Positions 1-14,400 of a stretch of 64,000 nt of DNA are shown in pieces (position 1 is the stretch's first letter; every line of letters begins with the position of its first letter). The notes below the pieces were generated by a model. That model saw nothing but the letters and a program-made list of their open reading frames with translations, made no database searches and was not told where the DNA came from. Both the position numbers and the translations under genes were made by a program. The DNA is from Triticum aestivum (Eukaryota > Streptophyta > Magnoliopsida > Poales > Poaceae), in the NCBI RefSeq assembly GCF_018294505.1, contig NC_057801.1, positions 428,882,619-428,946,618 on the forward strand. Reading direction: 5' to 3'.

Positions 1-1553
1 CCGCTAGTCAGGCCAGAGGGAGGGGAGAGGGAAACATAGAGGGACGACGATTTGCCGAAGCTCACGCCGGCGACGAGGCTTCTTGGAGTCAAACGAGAGG
101 GAGTGATCGATGCAGGAGAAGATTGCGCACCTGCCCGTACCCGTAGCGTAGCTAGCGGTGACCGGACGGCGTCGGAATCGACCACTCCAGCGGAGGCAGA
201 GGGCGGAGGTTGCCGGAGACGAAGACGACAACGGCTTGGGGCGGCTCCAGGGGCTCTAGCGGGGTGGGTTGGCCTCACCGACGAGTGGAGGAGGCCCTGG
301 CAGGGTCGCCTTGGCTTGGGAGGGGCCGGAGTTACGTGAACGATCCGGAGGGGATCGTCGGCAAGCTCGGCTTTAGGACGGCAGCCCACGGCCTACCCGG
401 CCGGGCTACGGCTTCTATTGGCTCTAGGAAGGTGTGGGAGTGGCTACGAGTGCTCCGAGAGGCTGGGGTGGCTGCTTTTATAGGCGGGCGGCGAGGAGGG
501 TTCGGGCTCCGTTGGAGGACACCTGTCCATGGCGCCCGGCGACGAACGGCGTCAGTGAGAGAGGGAGAAGGCGACGGAGGTCACGCAGGAACTGTGCACG
601 GGCGCGGACGAGCACAGGAGCGAGGGGGAACGCGACGAGCACAGTGTGCCGAGCACTGTGTCATTGGCCGGACCATGCCCATGCCTGCTGCGGCGAGCTC
701 CGGCATCGGCGAGCGATAGGGGGGTTATGGAGGTGGAGACGGGGATTGTGGCGAGGGGTGGCATGCCTGGGCCGGCTGGGCAGCGAGCACACGCTCAACC
801 GAGCCCCTGGCGCCATGCAGAGCGCGCGTTTGGCATGCCAGCACGCTCGGAGGAACGAGGTCACCGCGTGGACCGTGACATCAGGCCACCCTAAGCACTA
901 ATCAAGATGTCTGGCGTGTAGTCCTTAGTAAACTGAGGTGTTACCATGGTTAGGCTGGGATCCAGGTGCAGAAGAAGTAATTTTGTGCTGCTGGTAAGTT
1001 TCTGGGCAGTAACTTTGGAGAGTTACTGTGGTCAAACTACTGGGAGTCAAGGGCCGAGCTTTGGGGTTTTACTTACACTTACTAAGGTAAATAGGCACAG
1101 GGGAAACCAGCTACAATGGAGCTAGTAAAAAGGTAGTTGCTGTAGAAACTACCAATTCTGCCTAGAAGTGAATTTATTTTCTGTAGCCAAAATACTCCAA
1201 AGAGTGGTGAAATATTTTTGCTCAGAAAAGTGCCCTAGGGTCCATAGAATAATCAGGATTTTTCTCAGGATTTTTGGGACAAGAAAAATTAGGGTTTCTT
1301 TGGAGCAAAAAGGGCTGACTAGGGTTTTTGGAGGGCAAAATGAATATTTTTCATTTAAGAAAAATATTCCAAGCCATATTTTAGGTTGAACCAGGGGTGA
1401 AATGATGGTTTTGAGGAGGAGGGGGAACACTTGGGTAAAAATCAAGGGGTACCCAAGTGGTTAAGTCCAAATGAAATGATTCAGAACTCCAAATTCAAAG
1501 CCAACTCAACTGAAAATCAAAAAAAGAAAGGAGGGCAAAACCAGGCTGTCACA
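1..1553 (+). repeat. Probable 3' LTR (partial) of an unclassified Gypsy element
   Basis: The stretch starts GC-rich (about 1-890) and becomes AT-richer. It ends in CCAGGCTGTCACA, a terminus of the TG...CA kind seen in several Triticeae Gypsy LTRs. Directly after it, at 1554, the leader of a WIS-type Copia element starts abruptly in mid-sequence, as expected if an element had inserted there. Several open frames of 60-170 codons exist on both strands in the first 900 bases, but they overlap each other, have no recognisable domain and fit GC-rich non-coding DNA. The 5' end and the partner LTR lie outside the window, so no TSD can be tested; the right-hand candidate is GTCAT. The family is not identified. 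A degraded host sequence is the alternative. Confidence 0.45.
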
Positions 1554-2189
1554 GTCATGCCGGTGACGCTGGAGATCATGACGATGCTTTTGATATGGAG
1601 ATCAAAGGCACAAGATGATGATGGCCATATCATGTCACATATTTTAATTGCATGTGATGTTTATCTTTTATACATCTTATTTTGCTTAGTTCGGCGGTAG
1701 CATTATAAGATGATCTCTCACTAAATTTCAAGGTATAAGTGTTCTCCCTGAGTATGCACCGTTGCGAAAGTTCTTCGTGCTGAGACACCACGTGATGATC
1801 AGGTGTGATAAGCTCTATGTTCAAATACAATGGGTGTAAGACAGTTTTGCACACGCAGAATACTCAGGTTAAACCTGACGAGCCTAGCATATGCAGATAT
1901 GCCCTCGGAACACTGGAGACCGAAAGGTCAAGCGTGAATCATATAGTAGATATGATCAACATAGTGATGTTCACCATTGAAAACTACTCCATCTCACGTG
2001 ATGATCAGACATGGTTTAGGTTATTTGGATCACGTGATCACTTAGATGATTAGAGGGATGTCTATCTAAGTGGGAGTTCTTAAGTAATATGATTAATTGA
2101 ACTTTAATTTATCATGAACTTAGTCCTGAATGTATTCTGCAAATAATGTTGTAGATCAATAGCTTGCGATGTTGCTCCCCGTTTATTAT

Positions 2190-5100
2190 TATTATGTTCC
2201 TAGAGAAAACTAAGTTGAAAGATAATAGTAGCAATGATGCGGACTAGGTCCGTGATCTGAGGTGTATCCTCATTGTTGCACAGAAGAATTATGTCCTTGA
2301 TGCACCGCTAGGTGACAGACCTATTGCAGGAGCAGATGCAGACATTATGAACATTTGGCTAGCTCAATATGATGATTACGTAATGGTTTAGTGCACCATG
2401 CTTAATGGCTTAGAATCGAGACTTCAAAGACGTTTTGAACGTCATGGACCATATGAGATGTTCCAGGAGTTGAAGTTAATATTTCAAGCAAATACCCGAG
2501 TTGAGAGATATGAAGTCTCCAACAAGTTCTATAGCTAAAAGATGGAGGATAATAGCTCAAGCAGTGAGCATGTGCTCAGATTGTCTGGGTACTACAATCG
2601 CTTGAATCAAGTGGGAGTTAATCTTCCATATAAGATAGTGATTGACAGAGTTCTCTAGTCACCATCACCAAGTTACTGGAACTTTGTGATGAACTATAGT
2701 ATGCAAGGGATGACAAAAACGATTCCCGAGCTTTTCATGATGATGAAATTGATGAAGGTAGAAATCAAGAAAGAGTATCAAGTGTTGATGATTAAAAAGA
2801 CCACTAGTTTCAAGAAAAGGGCAAAGGGAAAGAAAGGGAACTTCAAGTAGAATGGCAAGCAAGTTGTCACTCCCGTGAAAGATCCCAAAGCTGGACCAAA
2901 GCCTGAAACTGAGTGCTTCTACTGCAAAGGAAATGGTCACCAGAAGCGGAAATGCCCTGAATATTTGGTGGATAAGAAGGACGGCAAAGTGAACAAGGGT
3001 ATATTTGATATACAAGTTCTTGATGTGTACCTTACTAGTGTTTATAGTAGCCCCTGGGTATTTGATTACTTGTTCGGTTGCTAAAAATTAGTAACTCGAA
3101 ACAGGAGTTACAGAATAAACAGAGATTAGTTGAGGGTGAAGTGATGATGTGTGTTGGAAGTGGTTCCAAGGTTGATATGATCATCATCGCACACTCCCTA
3201 TACTTTCAGGATTAGTGTTAAATCTAAATAAATGTTATTTGGCGTTTGCGTTGAGCATGAATATGATTTGATCATGTTTATTGCAATACGATTATTCATT
3301 TAAAGTCAGAGAATAATTGTTGTTTTGTTTACATGAATAAAACCCTCGATGGTCATACACCCAATGAAAATAGTTTGTTGGATCTTGATTGTAGTGATAC
3401 ACATATTCATAATATTTATGCCAAAAGATGCAAAATTGATAATGATAGTGCAACTTATTTGTGGCACTGTCGTTTGGGTCATATTGGTGTAAAGCGCATG
3501 AAGAAACTCCATAAAGATAGATTTTTGGAACCACTTGGTTATGAATCACTTGATGCTTGCGAACCATGCCTTTTGGGCAAGATGACTAAAACTCCGTTCT
3601 CCGGAACAATAGAAAGAGCTACTGACTTGTTGGAAATAATACATACCGATGTATACGGTCCAATGAGTGTTGATGCTCGTGGTGGGTATCATTATTTTCT
3701 GAGCTTCACAGATGATTTGAGCAGATATGAGTATATCTACTTAATGAAGCACAAGTCTGAAACATTTGAAAAGTTCAAAGAATTTCAGAGTGAAGTGGGG
3801 AATCATCGTAACAAGAAAATAAAGTTTCTACAATCTGATCGTAGAGGAGAATATTTGAGTTACGAGTTTGGCCTTCATTTAAAAACAATGTGGAATAGTT
3901 TCACAGCTCATGCCACATGGAACACCACAACATAATGGTGTGTCCGAACGTCATAACCGCACTTTATTGGATATGGTGCGATCTATGATGTATCTTACTG
4001 ATTTGCCACTATCGTTTTGGGGTTATGCATTCGAGACAGCTGCATTCACTTTAAATAGGGCAGCATCAAAATCCATTGAGACGACGCCTTATGAAATGTG
4101 GTTTGGCAAGAAACCAAAGTTGTCGTTTCTTAAAGTTTGGGGCTGCGATGCTTATGTGAAAATTTTCAACCCGATAAGCTCGAACCCAAATCGGAGAAGT
4201 GCGTCTTCATAGAATACCCAAAGGAAACTGTTGGGTACACCTTCTATCACAAATCCGAAGGCAAAATATTCATTGCTAAGATGAATCCTTTCTAGAGAAG
4301 GAGTTTCTCTCGAAAGAAGTGAATGGGAGGAAAGTAGAACTTGATGAGGTAATTGTACCTTCTCCCGAATTGGAAAGTAGTTAATCACAGAAATCAGTTC
4401 CAGTGATTCCTACACCAATTAGTGATGATGATCATGAAACTTCAGATTAATTAAGTTACTACAGAACCTCGTAGGTCTTCCAAAGTACAGTCCGCACTAG
4501 AGTGGTACGGTAATCCTATTCTAGAAGTCATGTTACTAGACCATGATGAACCTACGAACTATAAGGAAGCGATGATGAGCCCAGATTCCACGAAATTGCT
4601 TGAAGGCCATGAAATCCGAGATAGGATCCATGTATGAGAACAAAGTGTGGACTTTGGTGGACCTGCTCGATGATCGGCAAGCCGTAGAAAATAAATGGAT
4701 CTTCAAGAGCAAGACAGACGCTGATAGTAGCGTTACTAGCTACAAAGCTCGACTTGTCACAAAATTGTTTTCCGACAAGTTCAAGGTGTTGAATACGATG
4801 AGATTTTATCACTCGTATCGATGCTTAAGTCTGTCCGAATCATGTTAGCAATTGCCACATTTTATGAAATCTGGCAAATGGATGTCAAAACTACATTCCT
4901 TAATGGATTTATGAAAGAAGAGTTGTATATGATGCAACGAGAAGGTTTTGTCAATCATAAAGGTGCTAACAAAGTGTGGAAGCTCCAGCGATCCATTTAT
5001 GGACTAGTGCAAGCCTCTCGGAGTTGGAATAAATTTTTTGATAGTGTGATCAAAGCATATGGTTTTATACAGACTTTTGGAGAAGCCTGCATTTACAAGA

Positions 5101-5930
5101 AAGTGAGTGGGAGCTCTATAGCATTTCTAATACTATATGTAGATGACATATTGTTGATTGGAAATAATATAGAATTTCTGGATAGCATAAAGGGATATTT
5201 GAAAAGAGTTTTTCACAGAAAGACCTCGGTGAAGCTGTTTACACATTGAGAATCAAGATCTATAGAGATAGATCAAGACGCTTGATAAGATTTTTCAATG
5301 AGTACATACCTTGATAAGATTTTGAAGTAGTTCAAAATGGAACAGTCAAAGAAGGAGTTCTTGCCTGTGTTACAAGGTGTGAAGTTTAATAAGACTCCAA
5401 ACCCGACCTTGGCAGAAAATAGAAAGAGAATGAAAAGTCATTCCCTATGCCTCAGTCATAGGTTCCATAAAGTATGCTATGCTGTGTAACAGACCTATTG
5501 TATACCTTGCTCTGAGTTTGGCAAGGGAGTACAATTTTGATCTAGGAGTAGATCACTGGACAACGGTCCAGATTATCCTTAGTGAGGACTAAGGAAATAT
5601 TTCTCAATTATGGAGGTGATAAAAGAGCTCGTCGTAAAGAGTTATGTTGATGCAAGTTTTGACACTGATCCAGATGACTCTAAGTCTCAATCTAGATATA
5701 TATTGAAAGTGGGAGCAATTAGCTAGAGTACCTCCGTGTAGAGCATTGTAGACATAGAAATTTGCAAAATGCTTATGGATCTGAATATGACAAACCCGTT
5801 AAATATACTTCTCTCACGAGCAAAACATGATCACACTCTAGTAAACCCTTTGGATGTTGGTCACATGACGATATGAACTATGGGTGTTAATCACATGTAG
5901 ATGTGAATATTAGTGTTAAATCACATGGTG
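2190..5930 (+). pseudogene. Decayed Copia gag-pol polyprotein of the WIS-like element
   Basis: The order is the Copia order: gag, protease, integrase, reverse transcriptase, RNase H. A CCHC zinc knuckle (C-FYC-KGNGH-QKRKC) is readable near 2910-2960. The protease active site is lost: the WVFD motif near 3060 is followed by YLFG instead of TG. Integrase fragments at 3333-3935 and 3910-4212 keep the HTDVYGP and QSDRRGEY aspartate motifs and the SERHNRT glutamate motif. Reverse transcriptase fragments at 4600-4848 and 4821-5249 keep QMDVKT and YVDD. RNase H (5250-5800) is only patchily recognisable. Stops and frameshifts occur throughout, for example TAG at 2235 and 2388. The undamaged relative at 37195-41175 shows the normal layout. 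This copy cannot make a full protein. Confidence 0.9.
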
Positions 5931-5969
5931 ATGTGAACTAGATTATTGACTCTAGTGCAAGTGGGAGAC

Positions 5970-7242
5970 TGAAGGAAATATGCCCTAGAGGCAATGATAA
6001 AGTTATTATTTATTTCCTTATTTCATGATAAATGTTTATATTCATGCTAGAATTGTATTAACCGGAAACTTAGTACATGTGTAAATACATAGACAAACAA
6101 AGTGTCACTAGTATGCCTCTACTTGACTAGCTCGTTGAATCAAAGATGGTTAAGTTTCCTAGCCATAGACATGAGTTGTCATTTGATTAACATGATCACA
6201 TCATTAGAGAATGATGTGATTGACTTGACCCATTCCGTTAGCTTAGCACTTGATCATTTAGTATGTTGCTATTGCTTTCGTCATGACTTATACATGTTCC
6301 TATGACTATGAGATTATGCAACTCCCTTTTACCGGAGGAACACTTTGTGTGCTACTAAACGTCACAACGTAACTGGGTGATTATAAAGGTGCTCTAGAGG
6401 TGTCTCCGAAGGTACTTGTTGAGTTGGCGTATTTCGAGATTAGGATTTGTCACTCCGATGGTCGGAGAGGTATCTCTGGGCCCTCTCGGTAATGCACATC
6501 ACTATAACCCTTGCAAGCAATGTGACTAATGAGTTAGTTGCGGGATGATGCATTACATAACGAGTAAAGAGACTTGCCAGTAACGAGATTGAACTTGGTA
6601 TTGAGATATCGACGATCGAATCTCTGGCAAGTAACATACCGATGACAAAGGGAACAACGTATGTTGTTATGTGGGTTGACCAATAAAGATATTCGTAGAA
6701 TATGTGGGAGCCAATATGAGCATCCAGGTTCCGCTATTGGTTATTGACCGGAGACATGTCTCGGTCATGTCTACATGGTTCTCAAACCCGTAGGGTCCGC
6801 ACGCTTAATGTTCGGTGACGATTTATATTATGAGTTATGTGTTTTGAGGTACCGAAGGTAGTTCGGAGTCCCGGATGAGATCGGGGACATGACAAGGAGT
6901 CTCTAAATGGTCGAGACGTAAAGATCGATATATTGGATGACTATATTCGGACACCGGAAAGGTTCCGAGTGTTTCGAGTATTTATCGGAGTACCAGAGTG
7001 TTACGTGAATTCACCGGGGAGTATATGGGCCTTATTGGGCTTTAAGGGAGAGAGAGAGAGAGAGGCAGGCTGCACGCCCCCCAAGGCCTAGTCCGAATTG
7101 GACTAGGGGGAGGGGCGACGCCCCCTCCTTCCTTCTCTTCTCTCTTCCCTTTCCTTCATTCCTACTCCTACTACATGGAAGGAAGGGAATCCTACTCCCG
7201 GTGGGAGTAGGGATCCCCAGGGCACGCCATAGAGAGGGCCGG
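5970..7242 (+). repeat. WIS-like 3' LTR, first part
   Basis: It starts TGAAGGAAATATGCCCTAG directly after the polypurine tract. It breaks at 7242, where the next five bases to the left (GCCGG, 7238-7242) are the TSD of the inserted 480-bp-LTR Gypsy element. The remaining part resumes after that element. Confidence 0.9.
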
Positions 7243-7722
7243 TGAGGGAGTCCTGGATTAGGGGGTATCCGGACAGCCGAACTATATACTTTGGCCGGAC
7301 TATTGGACTATGAAGATACAAGACTCAAGACTTCGTCCCGTGTCCGGATGGGACTCTCCTTTGCGTGGAAGACAAGCTTGGTGATTCGGATATTATATTT
7401 CCTTCCTTGTAACCGACTCCATGTAAACCCTAGCCCTCTCCGGTGTCTATATAAACCGGAGAGTTTGGTCCGTATGAGGACGATCACAACATTCATAATC
7501 ATCATAGGCTAGCTTCTAGGGTTTAGCCTCTACGATCTCGTGGTAGATCAACTCTTGTAACACCCATATCATCAATATCAATCAAACAGGAAGTAGGGTT
7601 TTACCTCCATCGAGAGGGCCCGAACCTGGGTAAACATTGTGTCACTTGCCTCCTATTACCATTGGCCTTAGACGCACAGATTGGGACCCCCTACCCGAGA
7701 TCCGCCGGTTTTGACACCGACA
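7243..7722 (+). repeat. 5' LTR of the 480-bp-LTR Gypsy element
   Basis: It runs from TGAGGGAGTCCTGG to GACACCGACA and is followed by TTGGTGCTTTTATTGAGAG, the probable primer-binding region beginning TGG; I cannot assign the tRNA. A TATA-like TCTATATAAACC lies at about 7446-7457, a reasonable core promoter for the sense transcript. Confidence 0.92.
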
Positions 7723-7769
7723 TTGGTGCTTTTATTGAGAGTTCCTCTGTGTTATCGCTGCAAGGCTCG

Positions 7770-8521
7770 ATGTCTCCTTCAATCATCAGCAACGCTGTCC
7801 AGGGTGAGACTTTCTCCCCCGGACAGATCTTCGTGTTCGGCGGCTTCGCACTGCGGACCAATTCGCTTGGCCATCTGGAGCAGATCGATAGCTACGCCCC
7901 TGGCCATCAGGTCAGGTTCGGAAACCTAAACTACACGGCCGATATCCGCGGAGACTTGATCTTCAACGGACTCGGGCCTACGCTAGGAGCGCCGGACAGT
8001 CACGATGTGCACAGCTTAGACCTGCTGTCGGACAATGCTCAGAATATCGCCCCTGCAGGAGGCCCGGACCTAAATTCGGGGCAGATTGTGCCGCCCGAGG
8101 ACGGGTGGATGGACCCCACTCCAGAGGCCGCACACCCATCGGTGGTAGAGCCAAACACAGACTTCACCCCCAAGGAAGCCTGTGATACCGGACCACCGGA
8201 CTCGTATCCGGCTGTAGGTTCCAGTCCACGCACCTCCGAGCCTGCCGGATCAGGTTGGGCTCCGGTAATGGAGTTCACCACTGCGGATATCTTACAGCAC
8301 CCGACCTTTGGCGACATGCTAAACTCGTTAAAGTCTCTCTCTTTGTCAGGAGACTCTTGGCCGAACTATGTCTGGCTCGAGTGGGAAGCTGGCGATGAGG
8401 GAATTCGTTGCACACCCACCACCCACTTCATAGCCATGCTCGATGATTTTACCGACGTGCTTGACTTCGACTCCGAAGACATCGACGGTTTGGACAACGA
8501 TGTAGGAGAAGAACAGGAACC
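7770..8521 (+). pseudogene. N-terminal part of the Gypsy-element gag, interrupted by the Angela insertion
   Basis: An open frame runs from inside the LTR (7662) to a false end in the inserted LTR (8540). The first ATG after the LTR is at 7770 (MSPSIISNA). The product is acidic and Pro/Asp-rich, with the segment YVWLEWEAGDEG near 8368 and an acidic tail (DSEDIDGLDNDVGEEQ). It is cut at 8521 by the Angela 5' LTR. The frame resumes in register after the TSD at 17055, which shows the frame was still open here when Angela landed. I recognise this N-terminal module only as the extension preceding the Retrotrans_gag domain in the same element; its function is unknown. Confidence 0.7.
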
Positions 8522-10275
8522 TGTTGGAAATATGCCCTAGAGGCAATAATAAATTAGTTATTATTATATTTCCTTGTTCATGATAATCGTTTATTATCCA
8601 TGCTATAATTGTATTGATAGGAAACTCAGATACATGTGTGGATACATAGACAACACCAGGTCCCTAGTAAGCCTCTAGTTGACTAGCTCGTTGATCAACA
8701 GATGGTTACGGTTTCCTGACCATGGACATTGGATGTCGTTGATAACGGGATCACATCATTAGAAGAATGATGTGATGGACAAGACCCAATCCTAAGCCTA
8801 GCACAAAGATCGTAGTTCGTATGCTAAAGCTTTTCTAATGTCAAGTATCATTTCCTTAGACCATGAGATTGTGCAACTCCCGGATACCGTAGGAATGCTT
8901 TGGGTGTACCAAACGTCACAACGTAACTGGGTGGCTATAAAGGTGCACTACAGGTATCTCCGAAAGTGTCTGTTGGGTTGGCACGAATCGAGACTGGGAT
9001 TTGTCACTCCGGTAAACGGAGAGGTATCTCTGGGCTCACTCGGTAGGACATCATCATAATGTTCACAATGTGACCAAGGGGTTGATCACGGGATGATGTG
9101 TTACGGAACGAGTAAAGAGACTTGCCGGTAACGAGATTGAACAAGGTATCGGTATACCGACGATCGAATCTCGGGCAAGTACAATACCGTTAGACAAAGG
9201 GAATTGTATACGGGATCGATTGAGTCCTTGACATCATGGTTCATCCGATGAGATCATCGTGGAACATGTGGGAGCCAATATGGGTATCCAGATCCCGCTG
9301 TTGGTTATTGACCGGAGAACGTCTCGGTCATGTCTGCATGGTTCCCGAACCCGTAGGGTCTACACACTTAAGGTTCGATGACGCTAGGGTTATAAAGGAA
9401 GTTTGTATGTGGTTACTGAATGTTGTTTGGAGTCCCGGATGAGATCCCGGACGTCACGAGGAGTTCCGGAATGGTCCGGAGGTAAAGATTTATATATGGG
9501 AAGTCCTGTTTTGGTCACCGGAAAAGTTTCGGGTTTTATTGGTAACGTACCGGGACCACCGGGAGGGTCCCGGGGGTCCACCAAGTGGGGCCACCACCCT
9601 CGGAGGGCTGCATGGGCCAAGTGTGGGAGGGGACCAGCCCCAGGTGGGCTGGTGCGCCCCCCCACAAGGGCCCAAGGCGCCTAGGGTTTGGGGAGGGGGC
9701 GCCCCACCTTGCTTGGGGGGCAAGTTTCCCCCTCTCCACCCCTTGGCCGCCCCCCTAGATGGGATCTAGGGCTGGCTGCCGCCCCTAGGGTTGTAAACCT
9801 AGGTGGGGGCACAGCCCCCTCTCCCCCTATATATAGTGGAGGCATAGGAGCAGCCCACCACATGAGTTTCTTCTCCTGTTGGCGCAGCCCTACCTCTCTT
9901 TCTCCTCATATCTCGCGGTGCTTGGCGAAGCCCTGCTGGACTACCACACTCCTCCATCACCACCACGCTGTTGTGCTGCTGCTGGATGGAGTCTTCCTCA
10001 ACCTCTCCCTCTCACCTTGCTGGATCAAGGCATGGGAGATGTCACCGGGCTGTACTTGTGTTGAACGCGGAGGTGTCGTCCGTTCGGCACTAGGATCTCC
10101 GGTGATTTGTATCACGTCGAGTACGACTCCTTCAACCCCGTTCTCTTGAACGCTTCCGCTTAGCGATCTACAAGGGTATGTAGATGCACTCTCCTTCCCT
10201 TCGTTGCTGGTTTCTCCATAGATAGATCTTGGTGACACGTAGGAAAATTTTGAATTTCTGCTACGTTCCCCAACA
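8522..10275 (+). repeat. 5' LTR of the Angela-like element
   Basis: The LTR is 1754 bp and TG...CA bounded, with a TATA box TATATATAG at 9828-9836 followed by a GC-poor leader typical of the R/U5 start. Open frames within it are incidental. Confidence 0.95.
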
Positions 10276-11479
10276 GTGGCATCATGATCTAGGTCTATTG
10301 CGTAGATTCTTTGCACGAGTAGAACACAAAGTAGTTGTGGGCGTTGATTTTGTTCAATATGCTTACTACTAGTCCAATCTTGTTTCGACGGTATTGTGGG
10401 ATGAAGCGGCCTGGACCGACCTTACACGTACACTTACGTGAGACAGGTTCCACCGACTGACATGCACTTGGTGCATAAGGTGGCTAGCGGGTGCCAGTCT
10501 CTCCCACTTTAGTCGGAACAGATTCGATGAAAAGGGTCCTTATGAAGGGTAAATAGCAATTGGCATATCACGTTGTGGTTTTGCGTAGGTAAGAAACGTT
10601 CTTGCTAGAAACCCATAGCAGCCACGTAAAACATGCAAACAACAATTAGAGGACGTCTAACTTGTTTTTGCAGGGTATGCTATGTGATGTGATATGGCCA
10701 AGAAGAATGTGATGAATATCTGTGATGTATGAGATTGATCATGTTCTTGTAATAGTAATCACGACTTGCATGTCGATGAGTATGACAACCGGCAGGAGCC
10801 ATAGGAGTTGTCTTTATTTATTGTATGACATGCGTGTCATTATACAACGCCATGTAATTACTTTACTTTATTGCTAACCGGTAGCCATAGTAGTAGAAGT
10901 AATAGTTGGCGAGACAACTTCATGAAGACACGATGATGGAGATCATGATGATGGAGATCATGGTGTCATGCCGGTGACGATGATGATCATGGAGCCCCGA
11001 AGATGGAGATCAAAAGGAGCAAAATGATATTGGCCATATCATGTCACTATTTGATTGCATGTGATGTTTATCATGTTTATGCATCTTATTTGCTTAGAAT
11101 GACGGTAGTAAATAAGATGATCCCTCATTAAAATTTCAAGAAAAGTGTTCCCCCTAACTGTGCACCGTTGCGAAAGTTCGTCGTTTCGAAGCACCACGTG
11201 ATGATTGGGTGTGATAGATTCTTACGTTCACATACGAAAGGTCGAGCATGAGTCGTATGGAGGATACGATCAACATGAAGATGTTCACCGATGATGACTA
11301 GTCCGTCTCACGTGATGATCGGACACGGCCTAGTTGACTCGGATCATGTAATCACTTAGAAGACTAGAGGGATGTCTATCTGAGTGGGAGTTCATGAGAT
11401 GAACTTAATTATCCTGAACATAGTCAAAAGATCTTTGCAAATTATGTTGTAAGCTCGCGCTTTAGTTACACTGTTTAGA

Positions 11480-14400
11480 TATGTTCCTAGAGAAAATATA
11501 GTTGAAAGTTGATAGTAGCGATTATGCGGACAGTAGAAAGCTTATGTCCTTAATGCACCGCTCAATGTGCTGAACCCCAAACGTCGTCTGTGGATGTTGC
11601 GAACATCGGACATACACGTTTTGATAACTACGTGATAGTTCAGTTAAACGGTTTAGAGTTGAGGCACCAAAGACGTTTTTCGAAACGTCGCTGAACATAT
11701 GAGATGTTTCGAGGGCTGAAATTGGGATTTCAGGCTCGTGCCCACGTCAAGAGGTATGAGACCTCCGATGATTTTCTTAGCCTACAAACTAAGGGAGAAA
11801 GCTCAACCGATGAGCTTGTGCTTAGATTGTCTGAGTGCAACTATCACTTGAATCGAGCGGGAGTTGATCTTCCAGATGAGATAGTGATGTTTCTCCAAAG
11901 TCATTGCCACCAAGTTGCTAGAGCTTCGTGATGAACTATAACATATCAGGGATACATATGATGATCCTTGAGGTATTCGTGATGTTTGACACCGTGAAAG
12001 TAGAAATCAAGAAGGAGCATCAATTGTTGATGGTTGGTGAAACCACTAGTTTCAAGAAGGGCAAGGGCAAGAAGGAATACTTCATGAAACGGCAAATCAG
12101 CTGCTGCTCTAGTGAAGAAACCCAAGGTTGAACCCAAACCCGAGACTAAGTGCTTCTGTAATAAGGGGAACAACCACTGGAGCAGCATTACCCTAGATAC
12201 TTGGTAGATGAGAAGGCTGGCAAGGTCGATAGAAGTATATTGGATATACATTATGTTAATGTGTACTTTACTAGCACTCCTAGTAGCACCAGGGTATTAA
12301 GATACCGGTTCGGTTGCTAAGTGTTAGTAACTCGAAATAAAAGAGCTACGGAATAAACGGAGACTAGCTAAAGGTGAGCTGACGATATGTGTTGGAAGTG
12401 TTTCCAAGTTTGATGTGATCAGACATCGCACGCTCCCTCTACCATCAAGATTAGTATTAAACCTGAATAATTGTCATTTGGTGTTTGCGTTGAGCATAGA
12501 CATGATTGGATTATGTCTATCGCAATACGATTATTCATTTAAGGAGAATAATGGTTACCCTATTTATTTGAATAATACCTTCAATGGTATTGCACCTAAT
12601 AGGAATGGTTTATTGAATCTCGATCGTAGTGATACACATTTTCATGCCAAAAGATTTAAGATAGTAATGATAGTACCACTTACTTGTGGCACTGCCATGT
12701 AAGTCATATTGGTGTAAAATGCATGAAGAAGCTCCATGTTGATGGATCTTTGGACTCACTCGTTTTGAAAAGTTTGAGACATGCGAACCATGTCTATTGG
12801 TGTATACGCATGAAGAAACTCCATGCAGATGGATCGTTTGGACTCACTTGATTTTGAATCACTTGAGATATGCAAATCATACCACATGGGCAAGATGACT
12901 GAAAAGCCTCGTTTTCAGTAAGATGGAACAAGATAGCAACCTGTTGGAAGTAACACATTTTGATGTGTGCAGTCCAATGAGTGCTGAGGCATGCAGTGAA
13001 TATCGTTATGTTCTTACTTCACAGATGATTCGAGTAGATGTTGAGTATATTTACTTGATGAAACACAAGTCTGAATTATTGAATGGTTCAAGTAATTTCA
13101 GAGTGAAGTTGAAGATCATTGTGACAAGAGGATAAAATGTCTATGATATGATCATAGAGATGAGCATCTGAGTTACGAGCTTTGGCACGCAATTAAGACA
13201 TTGTGGAAATTGTTTCACAATTAATACCGCCTGGAACACCATAGTATGATGGTGTGTCCGAACATCATAGTTGCACCCTATTGGATATGGTGCGTACCAT
13301 GATGTCTCTTATCGAATTACCACTATCGTTCATGGGTTAGGCATTAGAGACAATTGCACTCACTTTAATAGGGCACCACATAATTCCGTTGAGATGACAC
13401 TGTGTGAACTATGGTTTAGAGAAACCTAAGCTGTCGTTTCTTGAAAGTTTGGGGCTGCGACGCTTATGTGAAAAGTTTCATCGTGATAAGCTCGAACCCA
13501 AAGCGGATAAATACATCTTCATAGGACACCCAAAAACAGTTGGGTAAACCTCCTAATTCAGATCCGAAAGCAATAGGGATTGTTTCTTGAATCGGGTCCT
13601 TTCTCGAGGAAAGGTTTGTCTCGAGAATTGAGTGGGAGGATGGTGGAGACTTGATGAGGTTATTGAACCGTCAGTTCAACTAGTGTGTAGCAGGGCACAG
13701 GAAGTTGTTCCTGTGGCGCTTACACCAATTGAAGTAGAAGCTTATGATAGTGATCATGAAACTTCGGATCAAGTCACTACCAAACCTCGTAGGTAGACAA
13801 GGATGCGTACTACTTCAGAGTGGTACGTGCTCCTGTCTTGAAGGTCGTGTTGCTAGACAACAATGAACCTACGAGCTATGGAGAAGTGATGGTGGGCCCA
13901 AATTCTGACAAATGGTTAGAGGCCATGAAATCCGAGATAGGATCCATGTATCAGAACAAAGCATGGACTTTGGTGGACTTGCCCAATGATTGGCAAGCCA
14001 TTGAGATAAATGGATCTTTAAGAAGAAGATGGACGTGGACGATAATGTCACCGTCTATGAAGCTCGACTTGTGGCGAAGAGTTTTTCACAAGTTCAAGGA
14101 GTTGACTACGATGAGATTTTCTCATCCATAGCGATGCTTAAGTCCGTCGGAATCATGTTAGCATTAGCTGCATTTATGAAATCTGGCAGATGGATGTCAA
14201 AACGAGTTTCCTTACCATTTTTCGTAAGGAAAGATTGTATGTGATACAATCAGAATGGTTTTGTCGATCCTAAGGATGTTAAAAGGTATGCTAGCTCCAG
14301 CAATCCTTCCATGGACTGGAGTAAGCATCTCGGAGTTGGAATATGCACTTTGATAAGATGATCAAAGATTTTGGGTGTATGCAAAGTTTATGAGAAACTT

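Noticed and set aside
4..901. Several overlapping open frames in GC-rich DNA, possibly a host gene
   Set aside because: The frames lie on both strands, encode Arg/Gly/Ala-rich sequence without domains, and the block ends in LTR-like DNA at an abrupt junction.
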